In this document: piece after piece, positions 1-7,683 of the stretch
How the letters are laid out: each line of letters begins with the position of its first letter
Numbering within the stretch: the stretch's first letter is position 1
Assembly: GCA_902373545.1 (NCBI GenBank)
Contig: CABKMZ010000021.1
Coordinates: 1-29,446, forward strand
DNA from: an uncultured Actinomyces sp.
GTDB lineage: Bacteria > Actinomycetota > Actinomycetes > Actinomycetales > Actinomycetaceae
Direction: 5' to 3'
DNA: 29,446 nt
Program-made: the position numbers and the translations under genes
The notes under the pieces: generated by a model
The model's input: the letters and a program-made list of their open reading frames with translations, nothing else
Told to the model about the DNA's origin: nothing
Database searches by the model: none

Positions 1-2
1 AC

Positions 3-2831
3 GCTCCCCCGGCCCCCGACGCCACAGACGCCATGGTTCCTGAGCCCCCGCTTCCCCCCGACACGCCCGAGGCCAGCTCCGCCCCGGCCGACAACGACGC
101 GCAGGCTTCCTCCGACGCACCCAACCCCGCCGACTCACCCGCTCCGGACGACAGCGCTGACGCCGAGGCCCCCGCCTTCACCTCCACCGACGACGCGGAA
201 CCCGAGACCGCCCCCGCGCCCGAGCCGACCGACTCCACCGACGCGGCCGAGACGACCGGCGCGCAGGCAACCCCGGCCTCGGACGTGGTGGCACGAGCCA
301 AGAGCGGCGAGGTCGCCCTGCCCGTCCCCGCGCGCAGGCTGCGCCTGCCCCGCCCCGCCTACATTGCCGACCGCATCTTCACGATGCGGCGTCGGCGTGA
401 GGACGTCGTCGACGTCGTCATCTCGATCCTTGCGATCCTCGTCATCTGGACCATCGGCATCGTCGCCAGCGCCACCACGCGCGGCGTCACCATGGACGTC
501 CTGCAATTCCAACTCATCCGTCAGATTCTGATCCTGCCCGTCAACCTGGTCGAGGGCCTCATCATCCTGATCGCACCGATCCTGGTGATCATCTCCCTCG
601 CGCTGCGCAGACGCCTGAACACCATCATCCAGGTCATCGTCACGAGCATCGTCGCAGCCCTCGGCGGTTGGGTCATCGCTACCATCACCGGACTGCTGCC
701 CGCCTACCTCACGATCCCCCTGAGCGTCGACCGGCTCATCGCCACGCAGGGCTACAAGAGCGGCTTCGTGATCGCCATCAACCTGGTGATCGTCACACTG
801 TGCGCCATGTTCACCTCCGCCGGCGAAGCCCAGTCCATGCGAGCCATTCGCTGGGGCTGGACGGGCGTGTGGATCATTCTCATCCTGGGCGTCCTGCGCT
901 CCTCCATGACCCTGCCCGTCGCCTTCATCTCCGTGTTCCTCGGCCGCGCGTTCGGGTCCGGGTCACGCTGGATCATGGGCTACGACGACCAGAGAGCCAA
1001 GGGAACCGCCCTCGTCGAGGCACTCCTCGGCATCGGCATCACGCCCTCGAGGATCGTGCGCACCGACCTGGACACCAGCACCGAACCGCTGTCGACGTGG
1101 GCCGTCGCCGAGAACGCGCGCGGACGCCTTGCCCAGGTGCCCGCCGACCTGGGCGACATGGGCATCACCGTCACGCGCCGCCCCGACCCCGACCACAACC
1201 GCCACTACCAGGTGTGGAGTGACACCGGGTTGGCCTACGAGCTCATCGTCATGGACCCCGGCCAGGAGCTGACCGGCACCCTCCTCGAAATGTGGAACAA
1301 CCTGCGCCTGCGCGGCATCAGCCGCTGGGTCTCCCCCTCCCTCAAGGCACAGGCCGAGCGCTCCTCGTTCACGACCCTGCAGGCCCTGCGCGCCGGCGTC
1401 TTCACGCAGGAACCCATCGCGATCGCCTCGGCGAACGACTCGATCATCATGGTGCTCTCCGCGCTCCCGCCGACCACTCCCCTGACGGAACTGGGTGAGC
1501 AGGTCACGGACGAGGTCTTGGATCGCGCGTGGGAACAGCTGCGGTACGCGCACACTCGGGGTATTTCGCACCGTGCCCTCACGCCTGAGGCCGTCGTCGT
1601 TGACGCCTCCTCCGACGTGTGGCTGCTGGACTGGGATTCCGGCGAGGTCGCGACAAGCGAGCTCAACCAGTCCATCGACATCGCTCAGATGCTGGTCCTC
1701 ACCGCCCTGGCCGTCGGCCCTGAGCGCGCGCTTGAGGCGGGTCGCCGGTGTGTTGGCGACGAGACCCTCATCGCGTGCGCGCCCGTCATCCAGAAGCCGG
1801 TCCTGCCCGCATCCGTCAACCAGCTGCTGCGCCGCTCCGACCTGCTCAGTGACCTGCGCGCCGCCCTCGTGGGCAATTCCGAGGCAGAGACCGCCCCCAC
1901 GGCCGACCTGCAACGCTTCCGTCCGCGCACGATCTTCACAATCGCGATCGCGTTCATCGCGGTCTTCATCGTCGTGTCCTCGCTCAACTTCAGCGACCTC
2001 GTCACGACGCTCAAGAGCGCGAACCCGTGGTGGATGGCCGCGTCCGCCGTCCTGGCCTGCCTCATCTGGGTGGGGTCGGCCGTGCCGCTCATGGCCCTGT
2101 CCCCCGAGAAGCTGCACTTCCGTGACACGCTCATCGCGCAGGTGGCCGCCTCGATCATCACGATCGTCGCACCCGCCGGTGTGGGTCCGGCCGCCCTGAA
2201 CCTGCGCTACCTGCGTAAGCGCCGTGTTCCCACCGCTGCCGCCGTCACCACGGTGACGCTCATGCAGATCTCGCAGGCGCTCATCACGATCATCCTGCTG
2301 CTGCTCGTCATGGTCAGCGCAGGCTCCTCCCTGTCCGTCTCTCTCCCCTACGGCACGATCCTCGCGGTCGTCGCGGTCGTCATGCTCGCGGTCGGCGTCA
2401 TCGTGGCCGTCCCGAAGGTACGCCGCTGGATCTGGGCGAAGATCCAGCCGACGTGGCAGCAGGTCTACCCCCGCCTCCTGTGGATCATCGGCCAGCCTCG
2501 CCGCCTCGCCGCGGTCGTTGCTGGGAACCTGCTCATGAACATCGGCTACGTGGGCGCGTTCTGGACCGCCATGATCGCCATGGGCGGCTCCCTGAACTTC
2601 TCGACGGTCGCGATCACCTACCTGACCGCAAACGCGGCGGGTTCCTTCATCCCCTCCCCGGGTGGTATCGGTACCGTCGAAACGGCCCTGACCTCGGGCC
2701 TGACGGTTGCGGGCGTTTCCTCCTCGGTCGCCATCGCCACGGCCCTGCTCTACCGTCTCGTCACCTTCTACGGGCGCATCCCGTTTGGCTGGCTGGCCAT
2801 GAAGTACATGGAGAAGAAGGACCTGATCTAA
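3..2831 (+). CDS. Flippase-like membrane protein with internal kinase-like domain (5' end probably outside window)
   Basis: The frame is open from the first complete codon at base 3. The first ATG is at 33 (932 aa), but nothing purine-rich precedes it and the Ala/Pro/Asp-rich composition continues upstream, so the true start is probably left of the window. Counting from the ATG, residues 1-110 are acidic, Pro/Ala-rich and probably disordered cytosolic sequence. About 125-310 hold several membrane helices. About 340-620 are soluble and contain a protein-kinase-like core: an HRALTPEAVVVD stretch resembling the HRD catalytic loop, then WLLDWDSG in the DFG position. About 640-920 hold a second set of helices with GVGPAALNLRYLRKR and PSPGGIGTVE, typical of the LPG_synthase_TM / UPF0104 flippase-like family. 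The family is linked to lipid transfer or flipping in the membrane. The substrate cannot be told from sequence, and the kinase-like part may be a pseudokinase. Confidence 0.8.
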   Translation, partial: APPAPDATDAMVPEPPLPPDTPEASSAPADNDAQASSDAPNPADSPAPDDSADAEAPAFTSTDDAEPETAPAPEPTDSTDAAETTGAQATPASDVVARAKSGEVALPVPARRLRLPRPAYIADRIFTMRRRREDVVDVVISILAILVIWTIGIVASATTRGVTMDVLQFQLIRQILILPVNLVEGLIILIAPILVIISLALRRRLNTIIQVIVTSIVAALGGWVIATITGLLPAYLTIPLSVDRLIATQGYKSGFVIAINLVIVTLCAMFTSAGEAQSMRAIRWGWTGVWIILILGVLRSSMTLPVAFISVFLGRAFGSGSRWIMGYDDQRAKGTALVEALLGIGITPSRIVRTDLDTSTEPLSTWAVAENARGRLAQVPADLGDMGITVTRRPDPDHNRHYQVWSDTGLAYELIVMDPGQELTGTLLEMWNNLRLRGISRWVSPSLKAQAERSSFTTLQALRAGVFTQEPIAIASANDSIIMVLSALPPTTPLTELGEQVTDEVLDRAWEQLRYAHTRGISHRALTPEAVVVDASSDVWLLDWDSGEVATSELNQSIDIAQMLVLTALAVGPERALEAGRRCVGDETLIACAPVIQKPVLPASVNQLLRRSDLLSDLRAALVGNSEAETAPTADLQRFRPRTIFTIAIAFIAVFIVVSSLNFSDLVTTLKSANPWWMAASAVLACLIWVGSAVPLMALSPEKLHFRDTLIAQVAASIITIVAPAGVGPAALNLRYLRKRRVPTAAAVTTVTLMQISQALITIILLLLVMVSAGSSLSVSLPYGTILAVVAVVMLAVGVIVAVPKVRRWIWAKIQPTWQQVYPRLLWIIGQPRRLAAVVAGNLLMNIGYVGAFWTAMIAMGGSLNFSTVAITYLTANAAGSFIPSPGGIGTVETALTSGLTVAGVSSSVAIATALLYRLVTFYGRIPFGWLAMKYMEKKDLI

Positions 2832-2842
2832 GCGCTAGCTTT

Positions 2843-2865
2843 CCAGGCCTCGACCCTGAGGCTGG
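2843..2865 (+). terminator. Possible weak terminator after the flippase-like gene
   Basis: A short imperfect hairpin starts 12 bases after the stop codon. CCA and GCCTC (with a bulged G) pair with GAGGC and TGG around a six-base loop. No T-run follows, so intrinsic termination is uncertain. Confidence 0.3.
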
Positions 2866-2988
2866 GGATGTGCGCCGGATTCGCACCTCTTTGCACATGC
2901 CGCGGTGGCATCCGACCTGCGTCACGGCTCGTACGCACACGTTGCGGGGCTCACGCAAGATCTGAACACAGATGACGGTGGACTCGCT

Positions 2989-2994
2989 TAGACT
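2989..2994 (+). promoter_or_regulatory. -10 box for the methyltransferase, implying a leaderless mRNA
   Basis: TAGACT fits the actinobacterial TAnnnT -10 consensus and ends six bases before the ATG at 3001. Transcription would then start at or next to the A of the ATG, giving a leaderless transcript, which is common in Actinobacteria. This agrees with the absence of a Shine-Dalgarno sequence before 3001. No clear -35 is seen. Confidence 0.45.
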
Positions 2995-3000
2995 GTCATC

Positions 3001-4191
3001 ATGATCGACACCCAGATGCCCAGCACCCCCTGTGCAACCAGCCAGGATGGCATAAGCACGCGGCTTCGCGGGATCATGGGCGACTACTCGGATATCTCGC
3101 CGATCACACAACCGCGCGGAACATTCGTCTCGTTGTATGCCGGTGCCGGCGGTCTCGATATCGGTTTTATGCTGGCCGGTTTCGTCCCCCTCTGGGTGAG
3201 CGAGCTTGATCCGCTCGCTATGCGCACCCATGAACTCGCATACGAACAGCTCTCAGCAACACATCCTCACCTGGCCACTGCTCATCATTCCATTCACATT
3301 GGGGATGTCCTCGCCATTGCAGAGGAAGAGCTGCCTGCGCGACACATGGCTGACCTTGTCATCGGCGGCCCACCCTGCCAAGGATTCAGCGTAGCCGGAA
3401 AGATGGACCCGAACGACGAACGCTCCAAGCACGTCTTTCATTTTCTCGACATGGTGGAGCGTGTCCATCCACGTGCGTTTGTGATGGAGAACGTCAAGGC
3501 CCTCTACCAGAATGCGCGATGGGCAGAAGTTCGCACAGCGCTCATTGATCGCGCGCAGGGTCTTGGGTACTCAACTCTCTTAACGTTGGTCAATGCCGCT
3601 GACTTCGGCGTACCTCAGGCGAGAGAGCGCATGTTCCTTCTCGGGATTCGTCACGACTGTGGAACGCCGGCCCCCTTAATCCCGACGACTCCTTCGCATC
3701 ATTTTTCCGTGAGGGATGCACTGAGTCAGCTACCGAAGTACGGCACGCCAGGAAACGACTCGCTGTGCTCCGCCCAAATTACGACGGCAAAGTCCCCGGT
3801 CCTACGCCGCTCACCTTTCGCCGGCATGCTCTTCAACGGTGCAGGCAGGCCGCTCAATCTTGAAGTACCATCAATGACGCTTCCGGCATCAATGGGAGGA
3901 AACAAGACTCCGATCATCGATCAACGATCACTCGAGGAGCCGCATGTCACACCCTGGGTTCAGGGCTATCACAAGGAATTGTGGTCGCGTGGTTCTACTG
4001 CTGTCACGTCGGAAATTCCTCCGTTCCTACGACGTTTGACTGTGGAAGAGGCAGCAGCAATCCAAACATTTCCTCGTGGAATGACTTGGTGCGGGCCGAG
4101 GAGTGCGCAATTCCGCCAAATCGGCAATGCTGTGCCCCCACGCCTCGCTCTTGCTGCAGCGAAAGCGATTGACGCCGCGCTCAACCGATAG
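3001..4191 (+). CDS. DNA (cytosine-5-)-methyltransferase, modification enzyme of a type II R-M system
   Basis: The enzyme would transfer a methyl group from S-adenosylmethionine to C5 of cytosine at a specific DNA site. The 396-aa protein has all the main C5-MTase motifs in canonical order. Motif I is FVSLYAGAGGLD (42-53), the SAM-contacting SELD is at 67-70, and motif IV is GGPPCQGFS with the catalytic Cys126. Motif VI is ENV (163-165), motif VIII QARER (206-210), motif IX about 344-358, and motif X QIGNAVPPRLA (373-383). The target-recognition region would be about 235-340. The length is usual for a solitary or type II C5-MTase. The chosen ATG has no RBS but sits just after a -10 box; a second ATG at 3076 would also keep every motif. 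It converges with a probable restriction endonuclease gene ending 54 bp away. Codon use is less GC-rich than the flanks, suggesting transfer. Confidence 0.93.
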   Translation: MIDTQMPSTPCATSQDGISTRLRGIMGDYSDISPITQPRGTFVSLYAGAGGLDIGFMLAGFVPLWVSELDPLAMRTHELAYEQLSATHPHLATAHHSIHIGDVLAIAEEELPARHMADLVIGGPPCQGFSVAGKMDPNDERSKHVFHFLDMVERVHPRAFVMENVKALYQNARWAEVRTALIDRAQGLGYSTLLTLVNAADFGVPQARERMFLLGIRHDCGTPAPLIPTTPSHHFSVRDALSQLPKYGTPGNDSLCSAQITTAKSPVLRRSPFAGMLFNGAGRPLNLEVPSMTLPASMGGNKTPIIDQRSLEEPHVTPWVQGYHKELWSRGSTAVTSEIPPFLRRLTVEEAAAIQTFPRGMTWCGPRSAQFRQIGNAVPPRLALAAAKAIDAALNR

Positions 4192-4206
4192 CGGGCAGGG
4201 CACTCA

Positions 4207-4236
4207 CTACTCACGTTCCCACTAGGGCACGAGTAG
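4207..4236. terminator. Possible bidirectional terminator between convergent R and M genes
   Basis: CTACTC (4207-4212) pairs with GAGTAG (4231-4236), with an inner CCC/GGG pairing around ACTA. It lies in the 54-bp gap where the methyltransferase and endonuclease genes converge. There is no strong T-run. Confidence 0.3.
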
Positions 4237-4245
4237 CGATGATCC

Positions 4246-5355
4246 TCAATCCCTCAGTGACTGTTGACAATAGCGATTCAGCACATCGAGCCAACAGCGA
4301 CGCATTGAGGGAGTGGAGAGCCGATCAAGTTCAGCGCCCAACTCGTTCAGATATTCTCCGCCAAGCGGCTTTCCATATCCCGGAAAGCTCAGCCAATGCT
4401 CAATAGCCTCAACCGTTACAAGGTCGATATGAAAGTCAAGGTTCTGACGCGCATGATCGACAACCTTCGATACTCCATCCAGTTCAGCGGTCAAAATACC
4501 TCTCGAGACGACGACCGCATGGCGCAATCCCCTCTGCCGCATCGCCTCGATCACTTCATTACGCAACTTATTCTCCGTGAGATAACTATCCGTGACCTCA
4601 ACACCATGTCGATTTGTGTCATCATTTTCGGATTGAACTTCGATATCGATTCGATCCGGCGAGTTAATGTCTCCTCGATTGACAATCATAGGGTGTTCTA
4701 AACAATGTGACACCACTCGAACTGCTGCAGTGACAGCAGCTTCAAGCCCATCGGGTGGATTATCGCATTTCTCCAGAAACTCTTTCGTAATCTTCATCGC
4801 ATTCGCTGGCGATACTCCAAATTTTGGATATTCGATACGCTGCTCCACTGCCTGCTGAACCACGCGCATCGCAATATAGTCGACGACTACATGTGCTTCA
4901 CAGCGCCGATCATATGCCTCAAATACCCCCACGAACGTCAGAAAAGCGCGAGCCCATTCTCTCGCTGATCCTTTCCTGCGCATCAGCCATGTTTCATCGA
5001 TGCGCGCCTCACGCCACGGATTCGACACACCCGGATCTTGCGAAACTTTCCATGTCAATTCCTTATCCCGGAAAAAACGATTGAGCGCGCGGGCGACGTC
5101 AGCCCCTTGTCCGCGCCGGTCTACTCCATCCACTCCTGACTGTGACTGCAACGACGCAGGATCACGTTCAGGCTCTAGCTCCACACCGGCAGCGAGAGCA
5201 AAAAGCATCTGCTGTGCTGGAAGCGATTTACTCGCATAGACAATCTCCACTGCCTGCTGGAGTTCATCATCGATCTCCGGAAAACTATCATCACCAGCGA
5301 GATGACGCTGCCAGGCACCCTCGAGTGCTTCCAAAACTCGTTCATGAATATCCAT
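4246..5355 (-). CDS. Probable type II restriction endonuclease (SacI-like)
   Basis: This 369-aa protein has no signal peptide or membrane segment. Its position beside a C5-methyltransferase suggests the cognate nuclease. The layout resembles what I recall of the SacI-type restriction endonuclease family (recognition, not a search). A helical N-terminus is followed by GVDGVDRRGQGADVARAL (about 74-91), then a VSQDPGVSNPWREARIDETW segment (104-123). A possible PD-(D/E)xK core is P233-D234 followed by GVEVTDSYLTENKL (251-264). In relatives as I recall them this segment reads EVKDRxLT; here the catalytic-lysine position is Thr255, so activity is uncertain. The ATG is preceded by AGGATA at a good distance (5361-5366). 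It lies 41 bp after the fic-type gene on the same strand and probably shares its mRNA. Base composition is low in GC for this region. Confidence 0.55.
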   Translation of the reverse strand: MDIHERVLEALEGAWQRHLAGDDSFPEIDDELQQAVEIVYASKSLPAQQMLFALAAGVELEPERDPASLQSQSGVDGVDRRGQGADVARALNRFFRDKELTWKVSQDPGVSNPWREARIDETWLMRRKGSAREWARAFLTFVGVFEAYDRRCEAHVVVDYIAMRVVQQAVEQRIEYPKFGVSPANAMKITKEFLEKCDNPPDGLEAAVTAAVRVVSHCLEHPMIVNRGDINSPDRIDIEVQSENDDTNRHGVEVTDSYLTENKLRNEVIEAMRQRGLRHAVVVSRGILTAELDGVSKVVDHARQNLDFHIDLVTVEAIEHWLSFPGYGKPLGGEYLNELGAELDRLSTPSMRRCWLDVLNRYCQQSLRD

Positions 5356-5396
5356 ATAAATATCCTATTCGTCTCACGCGCACGAAGCAATTAAGC

Positions 5397-6773
5397 TCAT
5401 CTCCACGCCTCGGCACCCTGAACCCGGCGTTGAAGATCCGGGACCGGATACCACTCGAAACTCCGGCCACGCTTGACACGCATCAGGTATCCCCCATCCT
5501 CAAGGCCGCGCAGATCGGCATGCGCCGTCTGCGGCGTGACCCTGAACTTATCCGCATGCGCCGCCGCGGTTACGGTGATCGAGGGATCACGCAGCGCCTC
5601 CTCGATCATTCCAATTTGGCGATTGTTAAGATCGGTAGACCTGAGAAGCTGCTTCACCTGGTCCATCTCCCGGGATTTCCTTGCCAGGTAGTCGTACAGT
5701 TCACGGATTCCACGAAGAATGATCTGCGCATGCCAGATCAGGAAGTAGGTGAGGTCACCCTCGTCCTGCTCCACCTCAAGGAACGAGCGCGCATACTGCG
5801 CGGGCGCTTTGCGCAGGAGCCTCGAGACTGGCACGAAGTCCATCAGGAAGAATCCCTCGCGAAGCATGACCCACTGAGCAATGACGCGAGCCGTGCGCCC
5901 GTTTCCATCGACGAAGTAATGGTCGTAGCCCATCATGAAATGAACAACGAGCGCCCTCACGAGGGGCGGAACATATTGCGTCGCATACTCGCCCACGCCA
6001 TTGGCGAAGTCGCACAGGCGCTTGAGGCGTTCGGGCAGCTCCTCGGCTGGCGGCGGAACATGCAGCAGCTGATCCTGGCCTTCACTCCCATAGATACGAA
6101 TTCGCTCTTCGCCCTGGCGCTGCAGGCGCCCTGCATCCTCCGCTTCGTCGAGCGTCCCATCCGTCACAATGCGGTGAACCTCGCAGATGAATTGAGGAGT
6201 GAGCTCCTCACCCAGGTGAGCACGCACAAATTCGAGGGCGAGGAAATTGTTCAGGATCATCCGCTCCGAGCGAGTGCGTGGATCCTTCTTTTCCCTGAGC
6301 ATCGTTTTCGCATCGCGTCGCGTGGTCGACGCCCCCTCCATCTGGGAGGAGGTGATCGCTTCTTCGTAGAGAGAGTTGATCAGGTATCTGTCTCTCACCC
6401 CTTGCGTCGCCACTTCGCCCGGCAGCTCCACCTGACCGCGCGCCTGCGCCGTAATCTCCTCATTCAACTGCAAGAAGCGATCCGGGAGATTAAACGTCAG
6501 GCGCGTTCCGTCCTTCATAACGAAGGGGGTGGGCCGGGCCGTCGAGGCACGCGCAGCGCGTACCGCGTACCACCACTCCTCACGCGTCAGACCCTCCGGC
6601 ACCGGCTCAGCGCGAAAGTAGTACTCCCACGGTCGATACTCTGGATCATCCAGCCCACCCGCTAGCACGCCGATGATAGGGAGACGCCGCTCATCATCTG
6701 CGTCCGCCAAACTGGCGATAACTCGTTCACGCAGCTCGCCAAGACGATAGGGCGGAGGGACAGGAGTCTTCAT
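5397..6773 (-). CDS. Fic-family protein with C-terminal winged helix
   Basis: Fic enzymes transfer AMP (or another nucleotide part) to hydroxyl side chains of target proteins. Numbered from the ATG at 6771-6773 (458 aa), the active-site motif HYFVDGNGRTAR spans 285-296 and matches HxFx(D/E)GNGRxxR. The segment SSQMEG (142-147) fits the (S/T)xxxE(G/N) inhibitory-helix motif, placing it among class II Fic proteins that carry their own inhibitor on the N-terminal side. About 385-445 looks like a winged helix (VTAAAHADKFRVTPQTAHADL) and could bind DNA. The frame extends to a GTG at 6786-6788, but GGAG at 6779-6782 lies at proper spacing before the ATG, so I prefer the ATG. The gene is the first of a minus-strand pair with the probable endonuclease and may autoregulate. 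Its target is unknown. Confidence 0.88.
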   Translation of the reverse strand: MKTPVPPPYRLGELRERVIASLADADDERRLPIIGVLAGGLDDPEYRPWEYYFRAEPVPEGLTREEWWYAVRAARASTARPTPFVMKDGTRLTFNLPDRFLQLNEEITAQARGQVELPGEVATQGVRDRYLINSLYEEAITSSQMEGASTTRRDAKTMLREKKDPRTRSERMILNNFLALEFVRAHLGEELTPQFICEVHRIVTDGTLDEAEDAGRLQRQGEERIRIYGSEGQDQLLHVPPPAEELPERLKRLCDFANGVGEYATQYVPPLVRALVVHFMMGYDHYFVDGNGRTARVIAQWVMLREGFFLMDFVPVSRLLRKAPAQYARSFLEVEQDEGDLTYFLIWHAQIILRGIRELYDYLARKSREMDQVKQLLRSTDLNNRQIGMIEEALRDPSITVTAAAHADKFRVTPQTAHADLRGLEDGGYLMRVKRGRSFEWYPVPDLQRRVQGAEAWR

Positions 6774-6795
6774 GGCTACTCCGTTCACACGACCA

Positions 6796-6826
6796 TCAAA
6801 TTACTTCTAATTTTATCTTAATTTGA
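6796..6826 (-). promoter_or_regulatory. AT-rich inverted repeat before fic, candidate operator/promoter
   Basis: TCAAATTA (6796-6803) and TAATTTGA (6819-6826) form a perfect 8-bp inverted repeat with a 15-bp spacer, 23 bp centre to centre (about two helical turns). It lies 23-53 bp upstream of the chosen ATG inside the most AT-rich stretch of the region, which must also contain the promoter. The spacer includes a -10-like TAAAAT read on the minus strand. A regulator with two recognition helices, perhaps the Fic protein's own winged helix, could bind here. Confidence 0.45.
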
Positions 6827-6950
6827 AGCAACTAGATCTACGTACGGCTTCCTTCGCCAGTCACCCACGTTCCGATTCCCAGTATCACGTGCGCACAACG
6901 AGGGCCGAGGCCGTGGCACGCACGCCACAAGCCGCACCACTGCGGGCACC

Positions 6951-6997
6951 CACACAACAAACGAGACCGTGACCGGAACACCCGGCCACGGCCTCGT
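6951..6997 (-). terminator. Intrinsic terminator of the 132-aa prodomain gene
   Basis: Read on the minus strand, CGAGGCCGTGGCCGG pairs with the following CCGGTCACGGTCTCG through a 14-15 bp stem with G-U pairs. The four-base loop is followed by TTTGTTGTG. It starts 26 bp past the stop codon. Confidence 0.75.
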
Positions 6998-7022
6998 CAA
7001 TGGCGCTCACACTAGGACGGGC

Positions 7023-7421
7023 CTACCACAGGCGATTCGAGCGCACGTAGTAGGCCGACTGGACGCCACTGACGCCCCTGATTACGTCGATAGACCCGGC
7101 GGGCACGCTCAGCCCGAAACCCTGCACGACGTACCCGTACTCGTACTCGACCTTGACGGGCTCGCCGGGGAAGAACTCGGCCACGGCTTCCCTAATCGAC
7201 GCAAGAACGGTCGCACGGTCGGCGCCCTCCTCAAGGCGCACGACAACCTCGACACTCTCAGAGGGTCGGTACCAACTTCCAACCATGGCCGCCTGGACGC
7301 CCGCCGCCTGCGTCGCTCCCACCTGAGCCGCGGGCGAGGCCATGGCGACCGAGGGACTTGCGACCGCGAGCGCGCACCCCGCGACGCACGACAGGACGAT
7401 AGACGACTTCTTCAATGACAT
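7023..7421 (-). CDS. Secreted stand-alone subtilase prodomain (I9-like) protein
   Basis: The 132-aa product has a Sec signal peptide (MSLKK, then a hydrophobic core to about 27, with a cleavage site near AMA-SP). Residues about 56-128 align with the I9-type prodomains of the neighbouring proteases: VVVRLEEGADRATVLASIREAVAEFFPGEP, VEYEYGYVVQGFGLSVPAGS, then IRGVSGVQSAY. It then stops, so there is no catalytic domain, no wall-binding repeat and none of the LPVGD segment seen in its relatives. Free I9 domains such as yeast Pbi2 and Pleurotus POIA1 inhibit subtilisins, so an inhibitor or chaperone acting on the array's proteases is plausible but inferred. The ATG follows GAGGAGC at good spacing, and promoter and terminator are its own. 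The alternative is a relic left by deletion of a protease body; the intact signal, RBS and terminator argue against simple decay. Confidence 0.82.
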   Translation of the reverse strand: MSLKKSSIVLSCVAGCALAVASPSVAMASPAAQVGATQAAGVQAAMVGSWYRPSESVEVVVRLEEGADRATVLASIREAVAEFFPGEPVKVEYEYGYVVQGFGLSVPAGSIDVIRGVSGVQSAYYVRSNRLW

Positions 7422-7491
7422 GATGTGCTCCTCTATGGTTATGGGTGACCACGTGGGAACGCAGCGGCGCGCCCCTGTCAGCTCCGGGATA

Positions 7492-7518
7492 ACCGTAGCA
7501 CAAGAACATATCTGACAA
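7492..7518 (-). promoter_or_regulatory. Promoter of the 132-aa prodomain gene
   Basis: On the minus strand the -35 is TTGTCA (7513-7518). A 15-bp spacer leads to TACGGT (7492-7497), which is preceded by TGC as in an extended -10. The -10 lies 71 nt from the start codon, close to the spacing in the paralogous genes. Confidence 0.5.
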
Positions 7519-7635
7519 ACGCCTTTTTACTGCTATACAGCCGGTAAGTTCAGCGTGTACAACTCCTAGTCTTATTTCTTCGTGCGACGGATATCCGTGC
7601 GGGCCGGCTGGCACGACCAGACGCCAGACAACAAG

Positions 7636-7670
7636 CGAGGCCGCGATCGGATAACCCGACCACGGCCTCG
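7636..7670 (-). terminator. Intrinsic terminator of the lipobox prodomain gene
   Basis: On the minus strand CGAGGCCGTGGTCGG pairs with CCGATCGCGGCCTCG across a five-base loop and is followed by CTTGTTGTCT. It begins 14 bp after the stop codon and resembles the hairpin after the neighbouring prodomain gene. Confidence 0.7.
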
Positions 7671-7683
7671 TCGCGCGGGGGCT

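Noticed and set aside
5142..6665. 507-codon + strand frame opposite the fic gene
   Set aside because: It is antisense to a protein with a clear Fic motif and winged helix; its translation shows no recognisable domain.
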